Source of the DNA: Geobacter sp.
GTDB taxonomy: Bacteria; Desulfobacterota; Desulfuromonadia; Geobacterales; Pseudopelobacteraceae
Assembly: GCA_003574895.1 (NCBI GenBank)
Contig: PJFB01000004.1
Location: forward strand, 124,001-188,000
Direction: 5' to 3'
DNA length: 64,000 bases
The translations under genes and the position numbers were made by a program. Below are positions 43,978 to 53,518 of the stretch, in pieces. The notes beneath the pieces are model-generated. The model saw nothing but the letters and a program-made list of their open reading frames with translations. It searched no databases and was not told where the DNA came from. Position 1 is the stretch's first letter; every line of letters begins with the position of its first letter.

Positions 43978-44788
43978 TATATTCCTCGACAATTTTAGCT
44001 TCTATGGAGCTGTAACTGCCCTTCGAGTCGATCTTGCTGATTATTTCCCAGTACTTGGCCCATGTTAAAAATCGGTAGAAAGACATATACACACTCAGCA
44101 AAAAACCTGGGACCCCATCTTTGTACCCTTTGTACATGAAATACCTGTCCCAAAATACCTTTACAGGCTTTGTAAGCAGGTAAGACATCCTGAAATCAAC
44201 TTTTTTCTCATGCAGTTGCACGGATTCTATCGTGGTATATGTATTCAGTTTTTCGACAAAGTGGTAACTATCAAAGTAATTAAAATGGATTATATAATCT
44301 TGGTCCGTTTTCGGCAGATCATGGATCGTTCCTTTTGGTATTTCAAAATCATGGATATCCCCTGTATATTCGATACTACCATTACGGAAAAAGCGCATTA
44401 CAAGGTCGTTGCCCCATCCGGAATATTGAATCCATCTGCCAAGTAGGTAGTTTTTTCTATTAATACGGCAAATATCGAATGGCGGGTTGCTTTCAGCAAT
44501 CTGGCGCAAGGTCAAGCCCAGACTTCTCGGGATTCGCTCATCAGCATCGACGACCATGATCCAATCTCCGGTTGCCTTTTCCAGGGCAAATTTACGTGCC
44601 GCATCAAACGCCAGAATTTTTTGATGATCATATATCTTGTCCGTGTATTCACGGGCTATCTCCTTGGTTTTGTCATCGCTTTCCATATCCACGACAATAA
44701 TTTCATCACACCACTTCACTGTTTCAAGACAGGCGCGAATATTCTTTTCTTCATTTCGTGTATTGATTATCGCACTGATTCTCGGCAT
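43952..44788 (-). CDS. glycosyltransferase family 2 (WaaE/KdtX-like)
   Basis: The protein has 278 residues. Motifs are ISAIINTRNEEKNIRACLETV, IIVVDMESDD, and VDADERIPRSLG, the GT2 pattern of lipopolysaccharide core beta-glucosyltransferases of the WaaE type. A conserved central segment WIQYSGWGNDLVMRFFRNG is also present. It acts at the cytoplasmic membrane face. AAGGTGCGG precedes the ATG at 44788; the gene overlaps the methyltransferase gene by 26 nt. The donor is probably a hexose. Confidence 0.9.
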   Translation of the reverse strand: MPRISAIINTRNEEKNIRACLETVKWCDEIIVVDMESDDKTKEIAREYTDKIYDHQKILAFDAARKFALEKATGDWIMVVDADERIPRSLGLTLRQIAESNPPFDICRINRKNYLLGRWIQYSGWGNDLVMRFFRNGSIEYTGDIHDFEIPKGTIHDLPKTDQDYIIHFNYFDSYHFVEKLNTYTTIESVQLHEKKVDFRMSYLLTKPVKVFWDRYFMYKGYKDGVPGFLLSVYMSFYRFLTWAKYWEIISKIDSKGSYSSIEAKIVEEYNDAEDSKL

Positions 44789-44848
44789 CCGAACCGCACC
44801 TTTTCCCACAAGCAATGATTAGATTTCACAAACAATTTCAGGAGCCGC

Positions 44849-45736
44849 TCAGTCGCGCCAGCTATCCTTCATTGCGTATATCTGGATAAGCCCGCCCTGC
44901 TGCCGCTTCCACCAGATTCTTTGCAAAAACAGTACAGCGACAAAACAGATTCTCGATATTCTCAGGAGTTTTTGAATGACTCTACCGACAATGTTTCCCG
45001 GCAAATACGCGGCAGCTACATTATTGCAAAAGTCTTCAGCTGGTTCCCAGGTTCGTGATTTTTCGATTCTAAACCCTGAGGAGATCAACAGTGAAGCCAA
45101 GCCGGATGGATTGAAATGGTACAGATGATCCGGGGGGGTGAGCCAACTCCATTTAGCTTTTGTCAGCTGTGCCAATACACTGTCGATATTTGGAGATTGG
45201 ATGACCAGCAAGCCATCGTTTTTCAATTTTCTCCTTATATCCGACAACATCCCTTTTATGTCGGGGACATGTTCAAGAACATCATACAATGTAATGACAT
45301 CGAACGTTTCATCGGGAAAATCTATCTCTGCCAGATAATCCGAATGTATTTTGAGGCCATATCTCTTTCTGCCGTATTCGGCACAGCTTTTGTTGAGCTC
45401 AACGCCAGTTACGGTAAAACCCTCTTTTTGGGCACTGAGCAAAAATATGCCGAGGTTGCAGCCAATATCCAACAACGCACCGGTTTTTTTGAACTTTTTA
45501 ATTTCTTTTATATAGGAGTGGTAACGCGCCTGAAAATACCGGATTCGCGGTAAATAGACCTTTTCCCTTTCTGCAGCAATGTATCTCTCGAGATTGTCTT
45601 CCAACAACTCTTCCGCACTCGGGACAGGGGTTGTCATTCCCACGCCGCATGACCGGCACCTTTGGATGTCGATACCGGCTATGCTCGTCCATGTGTAGAA
45701 AGCCTGCTTGCCGCAAACGATACAATCCATACTCAT
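44849..45736 (-). CDS. zinc-ribbon class I methyltransferase
   Basis: The protein has 295 residues and belongs to the same architecture as the gene 870 nt downstream: N-terminal zinc ribbon (CIVC ... CRSC, residues ~5-30) and a SAM domain (LLDIGCNLGIFLLSAQKEG, VITLYDVLEHVPDIKGML). A C-terminal hydrophobic and basic segment suggests membrane contact. It probably methylates a sugar nucleotide or lipid-linked sugar. The start overlaps the flippase stop as ATGA. The two enzymes are similar but clearly diverged. Confidence 0.88.
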   Translation of the reverse strand: MSMDCIVCGKQAFYTWTSIAGIDIQRCRSCGVGMTTPVPSAEELLEDNLERYIAAEREKVYLPRIRYFQARYHSYIKEIKKFKKTGALLDIGCNLGIFLLSAQKEGFTVTGVELNKSCAEYGRKRYGLKIHSDYLAEIDFPDETFDVITLYDVLEHVPDIKGMLSDIRRKLKNDGLLVIQSPNIDSVLAQLTKAKWSWLTPPDHLYHFNPSGLASLLISSGFRIEKSRTWEPAEDFCNNVAAAYLPGNIVGRVIQKLLRISRICFVAVLFLQRIWWKRQQGGLIQIYAMKDSWRD

Positions 45737-47247
45737 TTCTTAGCGCCTATTCCGGCAATGCTCTTGGCATACTCCACAAATTCATCCACCCTGTCTTTCT
45801 TTACGGCAAGCAACATCAAAAGGTATGCAAAACCGCCAGCAAGCAACAATGCACCCAATATCACGAAATTCACCACCAATTTTATTGCCAGCAACTTGAT
45901 CGCTATTCCAGCCAAAACCGCTGCAAAAAATTGGGGAAGTATATTTTTAGTCAAATTTACCCGAACGCCATTTTTAGCCAGGATCACTTTATAAAGAAAA
46001 GTGAATATGGAAACAGTAATCGGCTGGGTCATCGCCACTCCGACAAAACCGAAATACATTACGCAAGGCACCCCGATTCCCCATTCAAAAATAACAAGAC
46101 CGCTGACCAGAAGAAGAATTATCCGCGCATTGCCTAGAGACAGGATTCCGATATACAGAGGTAGAAACACGCCAATTCCGGCCGGTGAAGTGCAATAGTA
46201 ATAGAATGTCGGTATCCCGGGCAGCCATTTGTCCGTATAAACCAGGTGCGTCAATTCCGGGGCCAAGGCAACTACCAGTGCGGTTACCGGAAACATTACC
46301 AGGGTCATCATCCTGATTGACCGTTCGATGGTTCTCCCCAACAGTTCCTTATTGTCCTGAATCCTTGAAAATGCTGGAAACGCGACCCGTCCGAAAGCTT
46401 CAGAAATCATCAATGGCGCAAAGGCGAAGTTCCGGGCCCAGTTGACATAGCCGACCGCGGCAGGACCGGCATAGGTACCTACGAACAACGGGGTGACGGC
46501 ATCCTTCACGAATGCGAGCACATTGTTGCCCTGGTACGGCAATCCGAAACGGACCAGTTCCGCCACACCGGAAAAGCGAAACGTAAATGACGGCCGCCAT
46601 GGTGATATGAGGTATACAGTGATCACGCTCAAAATGCTTCTCGCCAGTGCAGCATAGACAAAACTCCACGCATCCTGGCCTAGCCAGGCAAAAACAACCG
46701 CAAATCCGTAAAAAGACAGGCTCTCGACCACATCCACCTGCGCTATGCGGTCAAAACGGATATCCCTCTCAAGCAGAATTGCCGGGATCGTTTTCAGCGA
46801 GGCGATCACAAAGGCAATTACCATGACGCGCAACATCCAGATGGCATTGGCTGGAAGCTGCGGATATATCAGTTTGGCCAGGGGCGCCAGTGCAAAGACA
46901 AGAAGCGCAACAGTCCAGACCAGCGCCTGCTGGAGCCAGAAGGTAGTGGCAAGTTCTTCCCGGCTCAAGCTTCCTTTCTTCTGGATCAGCGCGGCGCCAA
47001 GCCCCACATCCCCGAACGTGGAGAAAAACTGGACCATAAAGGCGATTATCGCGTAGATGCCGAAAGATTGGGGTGTCAGCAAACGTGCCAGGATGACAGT
47101 AGCAACAAGGTAAATCACCTTGGTAGCCACCTGTCGTTTGATAAGCGAACCAATCCCCGCCAGGGATTTGGCTTTCAACGCCTGAAAATTATCTTCATGC
47201 GACTCTTCGGGATCATTGGATTTATCGGGCAATTCAGATAAAACCAT
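45733..47247 (-). CDS. Wzx-type polysaccharide flippase (MOP superfamily)
   Basis: The protein has 504 residues with about 12-14 membrane helices. The N-terminus (ALKAKSLAGIGSLIKRQVATKVIYLVATVILARLLTPQSFGIYAI) is the classic opening of Wzx/RfbX-like translocases, and the QKKGSLSREELATTFWLQQALVW loop is typical of the LPS-biosynthesis subgroup. It should flip undecaprenyl-linked repeat units across the inner membrane. No Wzy-type polymerase is recognised nearby. The ATG at 47247 overlaps the upstream stop as TGATG. Confidence 0.92.
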   Translation of the reverse strand: MVLSELPDKSNDPEESHEDNFQALKAKSLAGIGSLIKRQVATKVIYLVATVILARLLTPQSFGIYAIIAFMVQFFSTFGDVGLGAALIQKKGSLSREELATTFWLQQALVWTVALLVFALAPLAKLIYPQLPANAIWMLRVMVIAFVIASLKTIPAILLERDIRFDRIAQVDVVESLSFYGFAVVFAWLGQDAWSFVYAALARSILSVITVYLISPWRPSFTFRFSGVAELVRFGLPYQGNNVLAFVKDAVTPLFVGTYAGPAAVGYVNWARNFAFAPLMISEAFGRVAFPAFSRIQDNKELLGRTIERSIRMMTLVMFPVTALVVALAPELTHLVYTDKWLPGIPTFYYYCTSPAGIGVFLPLYIGILSLGNARIILLLVSGLVIFEWGIGVPCVMYFGFVGVAMTQPITVSIFTFLYKVILAKNGVRVNLTKNILPQFFAAVLAGIAIKLLAIKLVVNFVILGALLLAGGFAYLLMLLAVKKDRVDEFVEYAKSIAGIGAKK

Positions 47248-48239
47248 CAGCCTGCTTCGCCTTTTACGTCTCCCGAGCCAGACAAATTCTCTACAAACCA
47301 TTGGTAGGTGTCTCTAATCCCGTCCTCCAGCCCGATCCTGTGTTGCCAGCCCAATGCCTGAATGCGCGAAGCATCCGCCAGCTTGCGCATGGTCCCATCG
47401 GGCTTGTCCGTGTCAAAGACCAGTTCGCCTTCAAAACCGACCACGCGCTTTACCAACAACGCCAAGTCCCTGATGGTCAACTCCTCGCCGGAGCCGATAT
47501 TGATCAGTGCTGGAGCATTCGAATCGTCAACCAACCTGTTGTAACCGGCATCATCAAGGTTCATCAAATACAGACAGGCCTCGGCCAGATCGTCTACATG
47601 GAGGAATTCTCGCAACGGTGAACCGGTCCCCCAGATTGTGACGGAAGGGCTTCCTGCCCGCTTTGCTTCGTGGAATTTTCTCATCAGGGCTGGCAGGACG
47701 TGGGATTTTTCCAGATCGAAGTTGTCGTTGGGGCCATAAAGGTTATTCGGCATCGCCGCCAGATATTTGGTGCCGTACTGACGGTTGTAGGAACGGCATT
47801 GGTAGATGCCGGCGATTTTGGCTATGGCATAGGCATCATTGGTAGGCTCCAGCGGACTGGTAAGGAGGTACTCCTCCTTGATCGGCTGGGGCGCATTTTT
47901 CGGATAAATGCAGGTGCTACCGAGGAAAAGCAAGCGTTTTACGTCACTCAACCAGGAATGATGAATGACATTGGTCTGAATCTGCAGATTGTCATAGATG
48001 AATTCAGCCGGATAGGTGCTATTGGCAATTATACCGCCGACCTTTGCGGCTGCCAGGAAGACAAATTCGGGCTTCTGTTCGCGAAAAAAGGCCTCGACAG
48101 CTGCCTGGTTGCACAGATCGAGTTCGGAGCGCGTCCTGACCAGCAGGTTTTCATAGCCTGCCTCCCGGAGGCGGCGAACAATTGCCGAGCCCACCATACC
48201 GCGATGTCCGGCCACAAATATCTTGGCAATCTTATCCAT
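47247..48239 (-). CDS. fcl: GDP-L-fucose synthase
   Basis: The protein has 330 residues. It converts GDP-4-keto-6-deoxymannose to GDP-L-fucose. The NADPH loop is [16 protein letters not shown], the catalytic triad is visible as GSTCIYP (Ser) and YAIAKIAG (Tyr-xxx-Lys), and the C-terminal [15 protein letters not shown] matches WcaG/Fcl. Length is normal. The GDP-mannose dehydratase (gmd) that should supply its substrate is not in the window. It implies fucose or a related deoxyhexose in the exported glycan. Confidence 0.95.
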   Translation of the reverse strand: MDKIAKIFVAGHRGMVGSAIVRRLREAGYENLLVRTRSELDLCNQAAVEAFFREQKPEFVFLAAAKVGGIIANSTYPAEFIYDNLQIQTNVIHHSWLSDVKRLLFLGSTCIYPKNAPQPIKEEYLLTSPLEPTNDAYAIAKIAGIYQCRSYNRQYGTKYLAAMPNNLYGPNDNFDLEKSHVLPALMRKFHEAKRAGSPSVTIWGTGSPLREFLHVDDLAEACLYLMNLDDAGYNRLVDDSNAPALINIGSGEELTIRDLALLVKRVVGFEGELVFDTDKPDGTMRKLADASRIQALGWQHRIGLEDGIRDTYQWFVENLSGSGDVKGEAG

Positions 48240-48248
48240 TGCTGTTCC

Positions 48249-48887
48249 TCATCCTTCCATAATAGGATCAGTTCCTGTACTTGGAGAAAAACAGGGGTGG
48301 TGAATGGAATCTTCATTCACTCCCAACTCAAGCAACTTCTGTCTCAACTGCTCGGATCGTTTCAGAGATGTGATGATTACCTGGCTGTTGGCTTTCAGCA
48401 AGCCTTGGCTCAATGACACAACCTCTTGCCCCATGAAAGCGCGCCCCGCACAGTCATCGTCCATAACTGCCGTCAGCTTCATACCGGCCTCTTGCAGCGA
48501 AAGCCAAGCTATTTCGGCGACCTCATCCACCCCGCAGAAGGCAACGCTGGAAATCCCCAGACCTGCAAGGTGCCTGAAGAGATACAGATAATCCTGGCGG
48601 GTCACTGTGTAAAGGTTGGTGAAGTAATGCACATGCTGATATGCAAGCCGTGTCTTTTCGGCCATGCCATTGGGTGTCAGAAGATAGGCATAACGATTGT
48701 GAGGATAGTTTTTTATGCGGATGTAACCCTTGGCCACAAAGTTCTTGAGATAGGAATTGACAAGCCCCAAGGCGATGCCCAAACGGCTTGCCAGTTCGCG
48801 CTGCGAGACAGGCTTTTCATTTGCCACCTCAGAGAGCAGCTGAAAGGTCTTCAAATCATCCGTATTGTTGCCACGAGCATCGTTCAC
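48249..48887 (-). CDS. winged-helix regulator with C-terminal Rossmann-like domain, first gene of polysaccharide operon
   Basis: The protein has 212 residues. The first ~85 form a winged helix (FQLLSEVANEKPVSQRELASRLGIALGLVNSYLKNFVAKGYI), like the EPS-associated MarR/wHTH regulators that head glycan operons. The remainder (LGISSVAFCGVDEVAEIAWLSLQEAG, MKLTAVMDDD) looks like a nucleotide- or sugar-nucleotide-binding Rossmann half, perhaps an inducer-sensing domain. It starts with GTG at 48887; the start lies inside the palindrome 48879-48899, which would let it bind its own promoter. It precedes GDP-fucose synthase by about 10 nt. Confidence 0.8.
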   Translation of the reverse strand: MNDARGNNTDDLKTFQLLSEVANEKPVSQRELASRLGIALGLVNSYLKNFVAKGYIRIKNYPHNRYAYLLTPNGMAEKTRLAYQHVHYFTNLYTVTRQDYLYLFRHLAGLGISSVAFCGVDEVAEIAWLSLQEAGMKLTAVMDDDCAGRAFMGQEVVSLSQGLLKANSQVIITSLKRSEQLRQKLLELGVNEDSIHHPCFSPSTGTDPIMEG

Positions 48888-48899
48888 ATTTTGAACGAT
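48879..48899. promoter_or_regulatory. 21-bp palindrome covering the start codon of the polysaccharide operon regulator
   Basis: ATCGTTCA and TGAACGAT are perfect 8-bp inverted repeats around 5 bp, centred 2 nt from the GTG start codon at 48885-48887. A dimeric winged-helix protein binding here would block its own expression and that of the whole operon. Confidence 0.55.
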
Positions 48900-48975
48900 A
48901 AGTTACTTTTCGGATAAAATCAAGGGTAAAATCCGGCAGGTAACCGGCTTCAACCACCTTGGCAAACACAAGAAA

Positions 48976-49020
48976 CGGCCACCACAATCACCGTACAGAA
49001 GTAGATGTTTGTGGTGGCCG
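48976..49020 (-). terminator. terminator after the multiheme cytochrome operon
   Basis: CGGCCACCACAA (48976-48987) and TTGTGGTGGCCG (49009-49020) form a 12-bp perfect stem, located 40 nt beyond the cytochrome stop. A short T-rich tract follows in the minus direction. Confidence 0.75.
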
Positions 49021-49059
49021 AAAACTACGGCACCTATCCTGACCGCACAGAGTACGCTG

Positions 49060-52000
49060 CTACGGAGTGCCCCATTTAGGCGTTTTCTGGAAATGGCAGC
49101 TCACGTTGTAGCAAGTTCCGGTTTGATGATTAGTGCCATCCAGGCGGTTCGAGGTATATTGGGCCGCTATTGCCGGAACATTTGTCGTGTTAAACCTCAG
49201 ATTCGGGTTGATCTTCACCTTGACCTGGTAATACTGAGATACCGAAAGATGGTCTTCTTCCTGGTGGCAACTGCTGCACAGATCCCAACTTTGTGACGGG
49301 TCGGCAGTCTTGGGCACATGGCCCTGGAAAACATGGGAACCACCGGCGCCGGTATAATCTTCGAATTTGCCGCTACTGTAGTTACCCTGTCCCTTGGCAT
49401 AAGATTTTGGGATCGGTGGATAGCCATGGCAGGCATCGCATTTGCCGAATGGGTAGAAGGCGTAATTTTTGACGTCCGGTCCAGCCGGTGGATTGTGCTG
49501 ATGGCAACTCAGGCAGTTTGTATCCTTGCTCATATTTCTATGGCTTGTAATTGAAGAAGGCGGGACCGTATTAGTGTTGAAAGTACCGGATGACGGGCCG
49601 TCAACGGCTTCATCACGGCCACGCCTGAAATGCATGGTCTTGGTATGGCACACCTGGCAAACACCCATGTAGGGCGCTTCGGTCTGGATAAACTTGTACG
49701 GCCCTGGCTTGGGAGTCCTGGACTTGACGACAGTTGAATCCGGCGCTGAATAGTTGGTGAAAAATGATGACGAGTAATAAATGAATGCCGATGAATTCGC
49801 TTTAAACGCGATCTGGTCCCTTATCATGCCGAAGTTGGATGAACCGTGAACGTCGTGGCACCTGGAGCAGGCCATTGACGGAGAATTATTCACAGCCTCG
49901 CTTACCGAGGTGACATGGGTGAATCTCACCCTGTTTTGGGCGGACTGGCCGGGCCAGTGGCAGTTGTTGCAGACCGCGTTGGTGCCGTTACGGCTTGACG
50001 AGGCAAAGCTGAAGGCGATCAACCTGTTATTGTCGCCCAATATTGGCGGGTTGCTGAAATGGGCACTGTTCTGATCATGACAACTTGTGCAGGCCATCTT
50101 GTTGTAGGGCGCAATACTCTTGCCGTGACCGGTTGAAGAGTAGTTGACCTGTTTTGGTGCGGCAAGACCGTTGGGGAGCCGCGAGGCCGAATAACCATCC
50201 CAAATGGGGTGGCACCTGGTACAGGCGATGCGTTCCTTATCCGTCCAGGCAGGCAAAGTCCCCTGCTGCAGACCGCCATGGCACTTGTAGCAACCACTGC
50301 CAGCGCTTGAGTCCGCTGCCTTATCGCCGTTCACGTGGCCAGTCTGCCCCAGCCCTGAATAGAGCGTATGGCAAACCAGGCACCCTCTATTGACAGACAA
50401 GTCAAGATCGCCGGTACCGCCGTCAAAAACAACTTTGAGCTGCATCTGCGGACCATAGGTAGTGGAAAGATGTTTGAAATGCGCGCCTGAACTGATCACA
50501 CCGAATGCGGCAGAGGGTCCGAAGGCAACAACGCTGTGACAGGCGCCGCATTGACCGCTCGACTGGTCTGTCCACTTGGCAGCCACGTTTCCCGGGCCTC
50601 CGCGGCCATTACTGTGGCAGTAGACCGTGGAGCAGGTCTGGTTGACGCTGTCATAGCTCGCGCCGGCTATCAGGTTGTTCATGACGGTGTTGGTCGGGAC
50701 GCTGAAACTCACGTCCTTGCTGCCGTTGACGTGCTTTTTGGCCGGGTAGATAAGGCCGGTGTTGTTGGCAAATGCGTATGCCTTCAGGGTCAAGGCATGG
50801 CAGTTCTGGCAGGCATAGTTTGCCTGGGCAGGGGCGGCATGCCTTTGGTGCGCGTCGCTCAGGGAAGTAGATACCGCACCTATCGTGCTCTTATCACCAT
50901 GACAGGCATTGCACCGGTTTGGATTGTATCTGCTGATGGTATCCTTGGTATCCTTCCAATTGACTACTGCGTATGTCGGTGTTGCCTGGGCATTGCTGTG
51001 ACAATACATGTTGGAGCAGTTATAGCGGCTGGTGGAAGGCGCGCTGTACTGAGCCTGGATACCTGCGATAATGCCCACTTTGCTGCGGAACACCTGACGG
51101 AAATCGCCGTTGTTATGATAATTGCCATTGTGGCACTCGGCGCAGGCAAACACGTAGCGGCTGCCATCGGCATGTGTTGCATGTGGCGTTCTGGATTCAT
51201 CCAGCGCATAAACCCTGCTGGCCTGGTTGGTAGCCGTTGACCAGACGGCGTAACCGCCCGGCGAACCGCCGCCTTTCACGTTTATCGTCGGCGGGTAACC
51301 ATGGCAGGTATTGCAAGTGGCCTTGAAGGATTGGCCGCGATGGGGATGACACGTTTTGCATTTATCTTTACCGTGGTCATCCTTCAATCCTTTTGACGGA
51401 TCTCCATCCACATAGTGTTCTTTCTTGAATTTATCAGTTTCGTTGTGACAAGCCTGACAAACACCGACAGCCCTGTCTGCTGAAACAAAAAACTCCTTGG
51501 TGGTGGCACCGGTATAGCGGTAGAAAACCCTCTTCCTGTAAGAATCGAGCTTGACGCCGCCCGAATAGTTCATATAGCGCCGAATGATATATTTATTGGG
51601 AATTTTTTCGTCCGCTGTCACTGCATTCTTGTCATATTCCACGTGACCGGCGTGGCAGTCATCGCACTGCACGTTTTGACCACCGCCGTTATGGGCCTGC
51701 TTGGCTGCATGGCAGTTGGTGCAAATATTGATATCGTCCGGATTCTTGCCACGCGCATTGGTTCTCAGCAAAAATCCGGATGATGTTGACAGCCGGTTGA
51801 AAGTGCCAGAAGAGTAGTTATCCAGGGTGTCCCTGTTGGAGTCCGTGTAGTGGACTCCGTGGCATGTTGTACATTGGACCTTGCCGTTTTTCAGCTTCAT
51901 CTCCGATGAAGGGTTGGAGGGGTTGGCCACAGGAGCATATTGGTAGTCATCCGCATATAATGCCTGGGTTCTTGCGGTCGAATAGCTCACATTGATCGGA

Positions 52001-52554
52001 TGGGTTCCGAACATGTGGGAGTTTTTGTCGCGGGCGGCGTGGCAGTCGCGGCACATCTGGTCGTTATCGTTGCGAACACGCAGCAAAGGTCTTGAGTTGG
52101 TTGCCGATGACATGGTGCCGTGAACATTATGGCAACGCACGCACAACAAATATCCTTGGGTAGTGGCGGTTGTCATCAGGGGGTCCACCGGAGCTTGTGC
52201 GCCGGCAGCCGGGTTCACATCGGGCCCGGCCCAGTTGTGCGAGGTTTGATAAGGGTTGGTCCGACCACTGGTAATTGTGCCGTAAGGGTTGGCCGCATCC
52301 TGTTCCGCAAAACGCTTGTAGGCCTTGGGATCGGCGCCGTTGTGGCAGGAAAGGCAAACATTGTTGAATCCGGTGGTACCGAGGGTATTGTGGGCCGCAT
52401 GGCAACTGCTGCACTTGTAATTATTGTTGGTGGCTGGGTTCGGTGGGACAGTGGGACTGGTGGTATCGTGGGGGAACCCTATAGCAAATACAGTCGCCGG
52501 AGCCATGGCAACAAGCAAAGCAGTCAGCAGTATGGCAATTATTTTATTTTCCAT
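49060..52554 (-). CDS. large secreted multiheme c-type cytochrome (27 candidate haem motifs)
   Basis: The protein has 1164 residues. A signal peptide (about 1-24, ending VFA) sends it to the periplasm or outer surface. I count 24 CXXCH and 3 CX4CH motifs (CSNMYCH, CSTVYCH, CYNVSCH), the latter as in Geobacter-type CxxxxCH cytochromes. Many are followed by G-Y-P-P or N/G-x-H patterns that provide distal ligands. No transmembrane helix follows. Such proteins carry electrons through or beyond the outer membrane in metal-respiring bacteria. It is last of a three-gene operon with a 4-haem cytochrome and an NHL-repeat protein, and ends at a strong terminator. Confidence 0.93.
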   Translation of the reverse strand: MENKIIAILLTALLVAMAPATVFAIGFPHDTTSPTVPPNPATNNNYKCSSCHAAHNTLGTTGFNNVCLSCHNGADPKAYKRFAEQDAANPYGTITSGRTNPYQTSHNWAGPDVNPAAGAQAPVDPLMTTATTQGYLLCVRCHNVHGTMSSATNSRPLLRVRNDNDQMCRDCHAARDKNSHMFGTHPINVSYSTARTQALYADDYQYAPVANPSNPSSEMKLKNGKVQCTTCHGVHYTDSNRDTLDNYSSGTFNRLSTSSGFLLRTNARGKNPDDINICTNCHAAKQAHNGGGQNVQCDDCHAGHVEYDKNAVTADEKIPNKYIIRRYMNYSGGVKLDSYRKRVFYRYTGATTKEFFVSADRAVGVCQACHNETDKFKKEHYVDGDPSKGLKDDHGKDKCKTCHPHRGQSFKATCNTCHGYPPTINVKGGGSPGGYAVWSTATNQASRVYALDESRTPHATHADGSRYVFACAECHNGNYHNNGDFRQVFRSKVGIIAGIQAQYSAPSTSRYNCSNMYCHSNAQATPTYAVVNWKDTKDTISRYNPNRCNACHGDKSTIGAVSTSLSDAHQRHAAPAQANYACQNCHALTLKAYAFANNTGLIYPAKKHVNGSKDVSFSVPTNTVMNNLIAGASYDSVNQTCSTVYCHSNGRGGPGNVAAKWTDQSSGQCGACHSVVAFGPSAAFGVISSGAHFKHLSTTYGPQMQLKVVFDGGTGDLDLSVNRGCLVCHTLYSGLGQTGHVNGDKAADSSAGSGCYKCHGGLQQGTLPAWTDKERIACTRCHPIWDGYSASRLPNGLAAPKQVNYSSTGHGKSIAPYNKMACTSCHDQNSAHFSNPPILGDNNRLIAFSFASSSRNGTNAVCNNCHWPGQSAQNRVRFTHVTSVSEAVNNSPSMACSRCHDVHGSSNFGMIRDQIAFKANSSAFIYYSSSFFTNYSAPDSTVVKSRTPKPGPYKFIQTEAPYMGVCQVCHTKTMHFRRGRDEAVDGPSSGTFNTNTVPPSSITSHRNMSKDTNCLSCHQHNPPAGPDVKNYAFYPFGKCDACHGYPPIPKSYAKGQGNYSSGKFEDYTGAGGSHVFQGHVPKTADPSQSWDLCSSCHQEEDHLSVSQYYQVKVKINPNLRFNTTNVPAIAAQYTSNRLDGTNHQTGTCYNVSCHFQKTPKWGTP

Positions 52555-52587
52555 GGCTCGCTCCTGATACGCAAGATCAACTAGCGA

Positions 52588-53472
52588 TCATTTAATATGA
52601 CATGACAAACACAAGCCACTGCCGATGTTGTCTCTAACGAGAAAAGGGGTCCTGGCCAACTGCTCTGGAGTTTCGCCGCGATTCAACCGGACACGTGCAC
52701 CACCAGTTCTTCCGTAGCCATAAAATACATGTGGATTATGGCAGGACGAGCATTCAACCCGATTATCGCTGCCGTAGAAACGGACTGTATTGGAACTGAG
52801 CGTGGCAACCTCGCTAAGGGCATGAAGCTTGGTAGGTGCATCGGCTTGTGCCGCAGTATACGAGAATCCGATCGGATGGTCGTCCGTAAGGTTGTAACCA
52901 TATTCCGGGTCGATTATCCTCCCGGAACCGTCGCGCGAGGCACCAATGTCGGAAGGATATTTGGCACCAGCAAAGGCAAAGATGCTTAACGGTGTCGCAA
53001 CGGCACCATTACCCAGGTCGATAATCGCGTCGCCATTTCCATCGGTTGCGTCGCGTTCGCTGTCTTTTGCATTATGCAGAACGTTAATGGCGGTTTTGCC
53101 GTCATGGCAGGTCAGACAGAGAAGAGACACGCCGGTAGCAGAGAGACTGGAGTTGTGCTTTACCGTATTGGTAAGCGTTTGCGAAGAGGTATACAGCTGG
53201 TATTGGGCTGTCATTGAATTGTCGATCGTCTTGTTCCAGAGCGGGATGGCTGGTGCAGCATTATGCGGGGTGTGACAGAAGATGCAGACTTGGTTCACGC
53301 TGGGATTATTGGCGTTGAAATCACGCTCGGTTCCGTTGACCACACCATTGGACGTATCAGTGTTATAGGCAAAATTATGCACTGTAAAACGAATATCCTG
53401 ATCGCTTATGGCCAATGCATAAATTGGCACCATCATAATAACGCTCAATATCACTGCAATTGTCTTGTTCAT
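52588..53472 (-). CDS. exported tetraheme c-type cytochrome
   Basis: The protein has 294 residues. The signal peptide (MNKTIAVILSVIMMVPIYALA) is followed by four CXXCH motifs: CIFCH, CLTCH, CSSCH and CLSCH. Motif contexts such as CIFCHTPHNA and CLTCHDGKTA are typical of the doubled-CXXCH cytochromes of Geobacter and related bacteria. It would relay electrons in the periplasm to the large cytochrome. I chose the ATG at 53472 with GGGAAG upstream. It sits 33 nt before the 27-motif cytochrome gene and 46 nt after the NHL protein gene. Confidence 0.92.
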   Translation of the reverse strand: MNKTIAVILSVIMMVPIYALAISDQDIRFTVHNFAYNTDTSNGVVNGTERDFNANNPSVNQVCIFCHTPHNAAPAIPLWNKTIDNSMTAQYQLYTSSQTLTNTVKHNSSLSATGVSLLCLTCHDGKTAINVLHNAKDSERDATDGNGDAIIDLGNGAVATPLSIFAFAGAKYPSDIGASRDGSGRIIDPEYGYNLTDDHPIGFSYTAAQADAPTKLHALSEVATLSSNTVRFYGSDNRVECSSCHNPHVFYGYGRTGGARVRLNRGETPEQLARTPFLVRDNIGSGLCLSCHIK

Positions 53473-53518
53473 ATATATCTTCCCGTTCACAGCATGTCCC
53501 GCTTGGTATAGATTTCCG

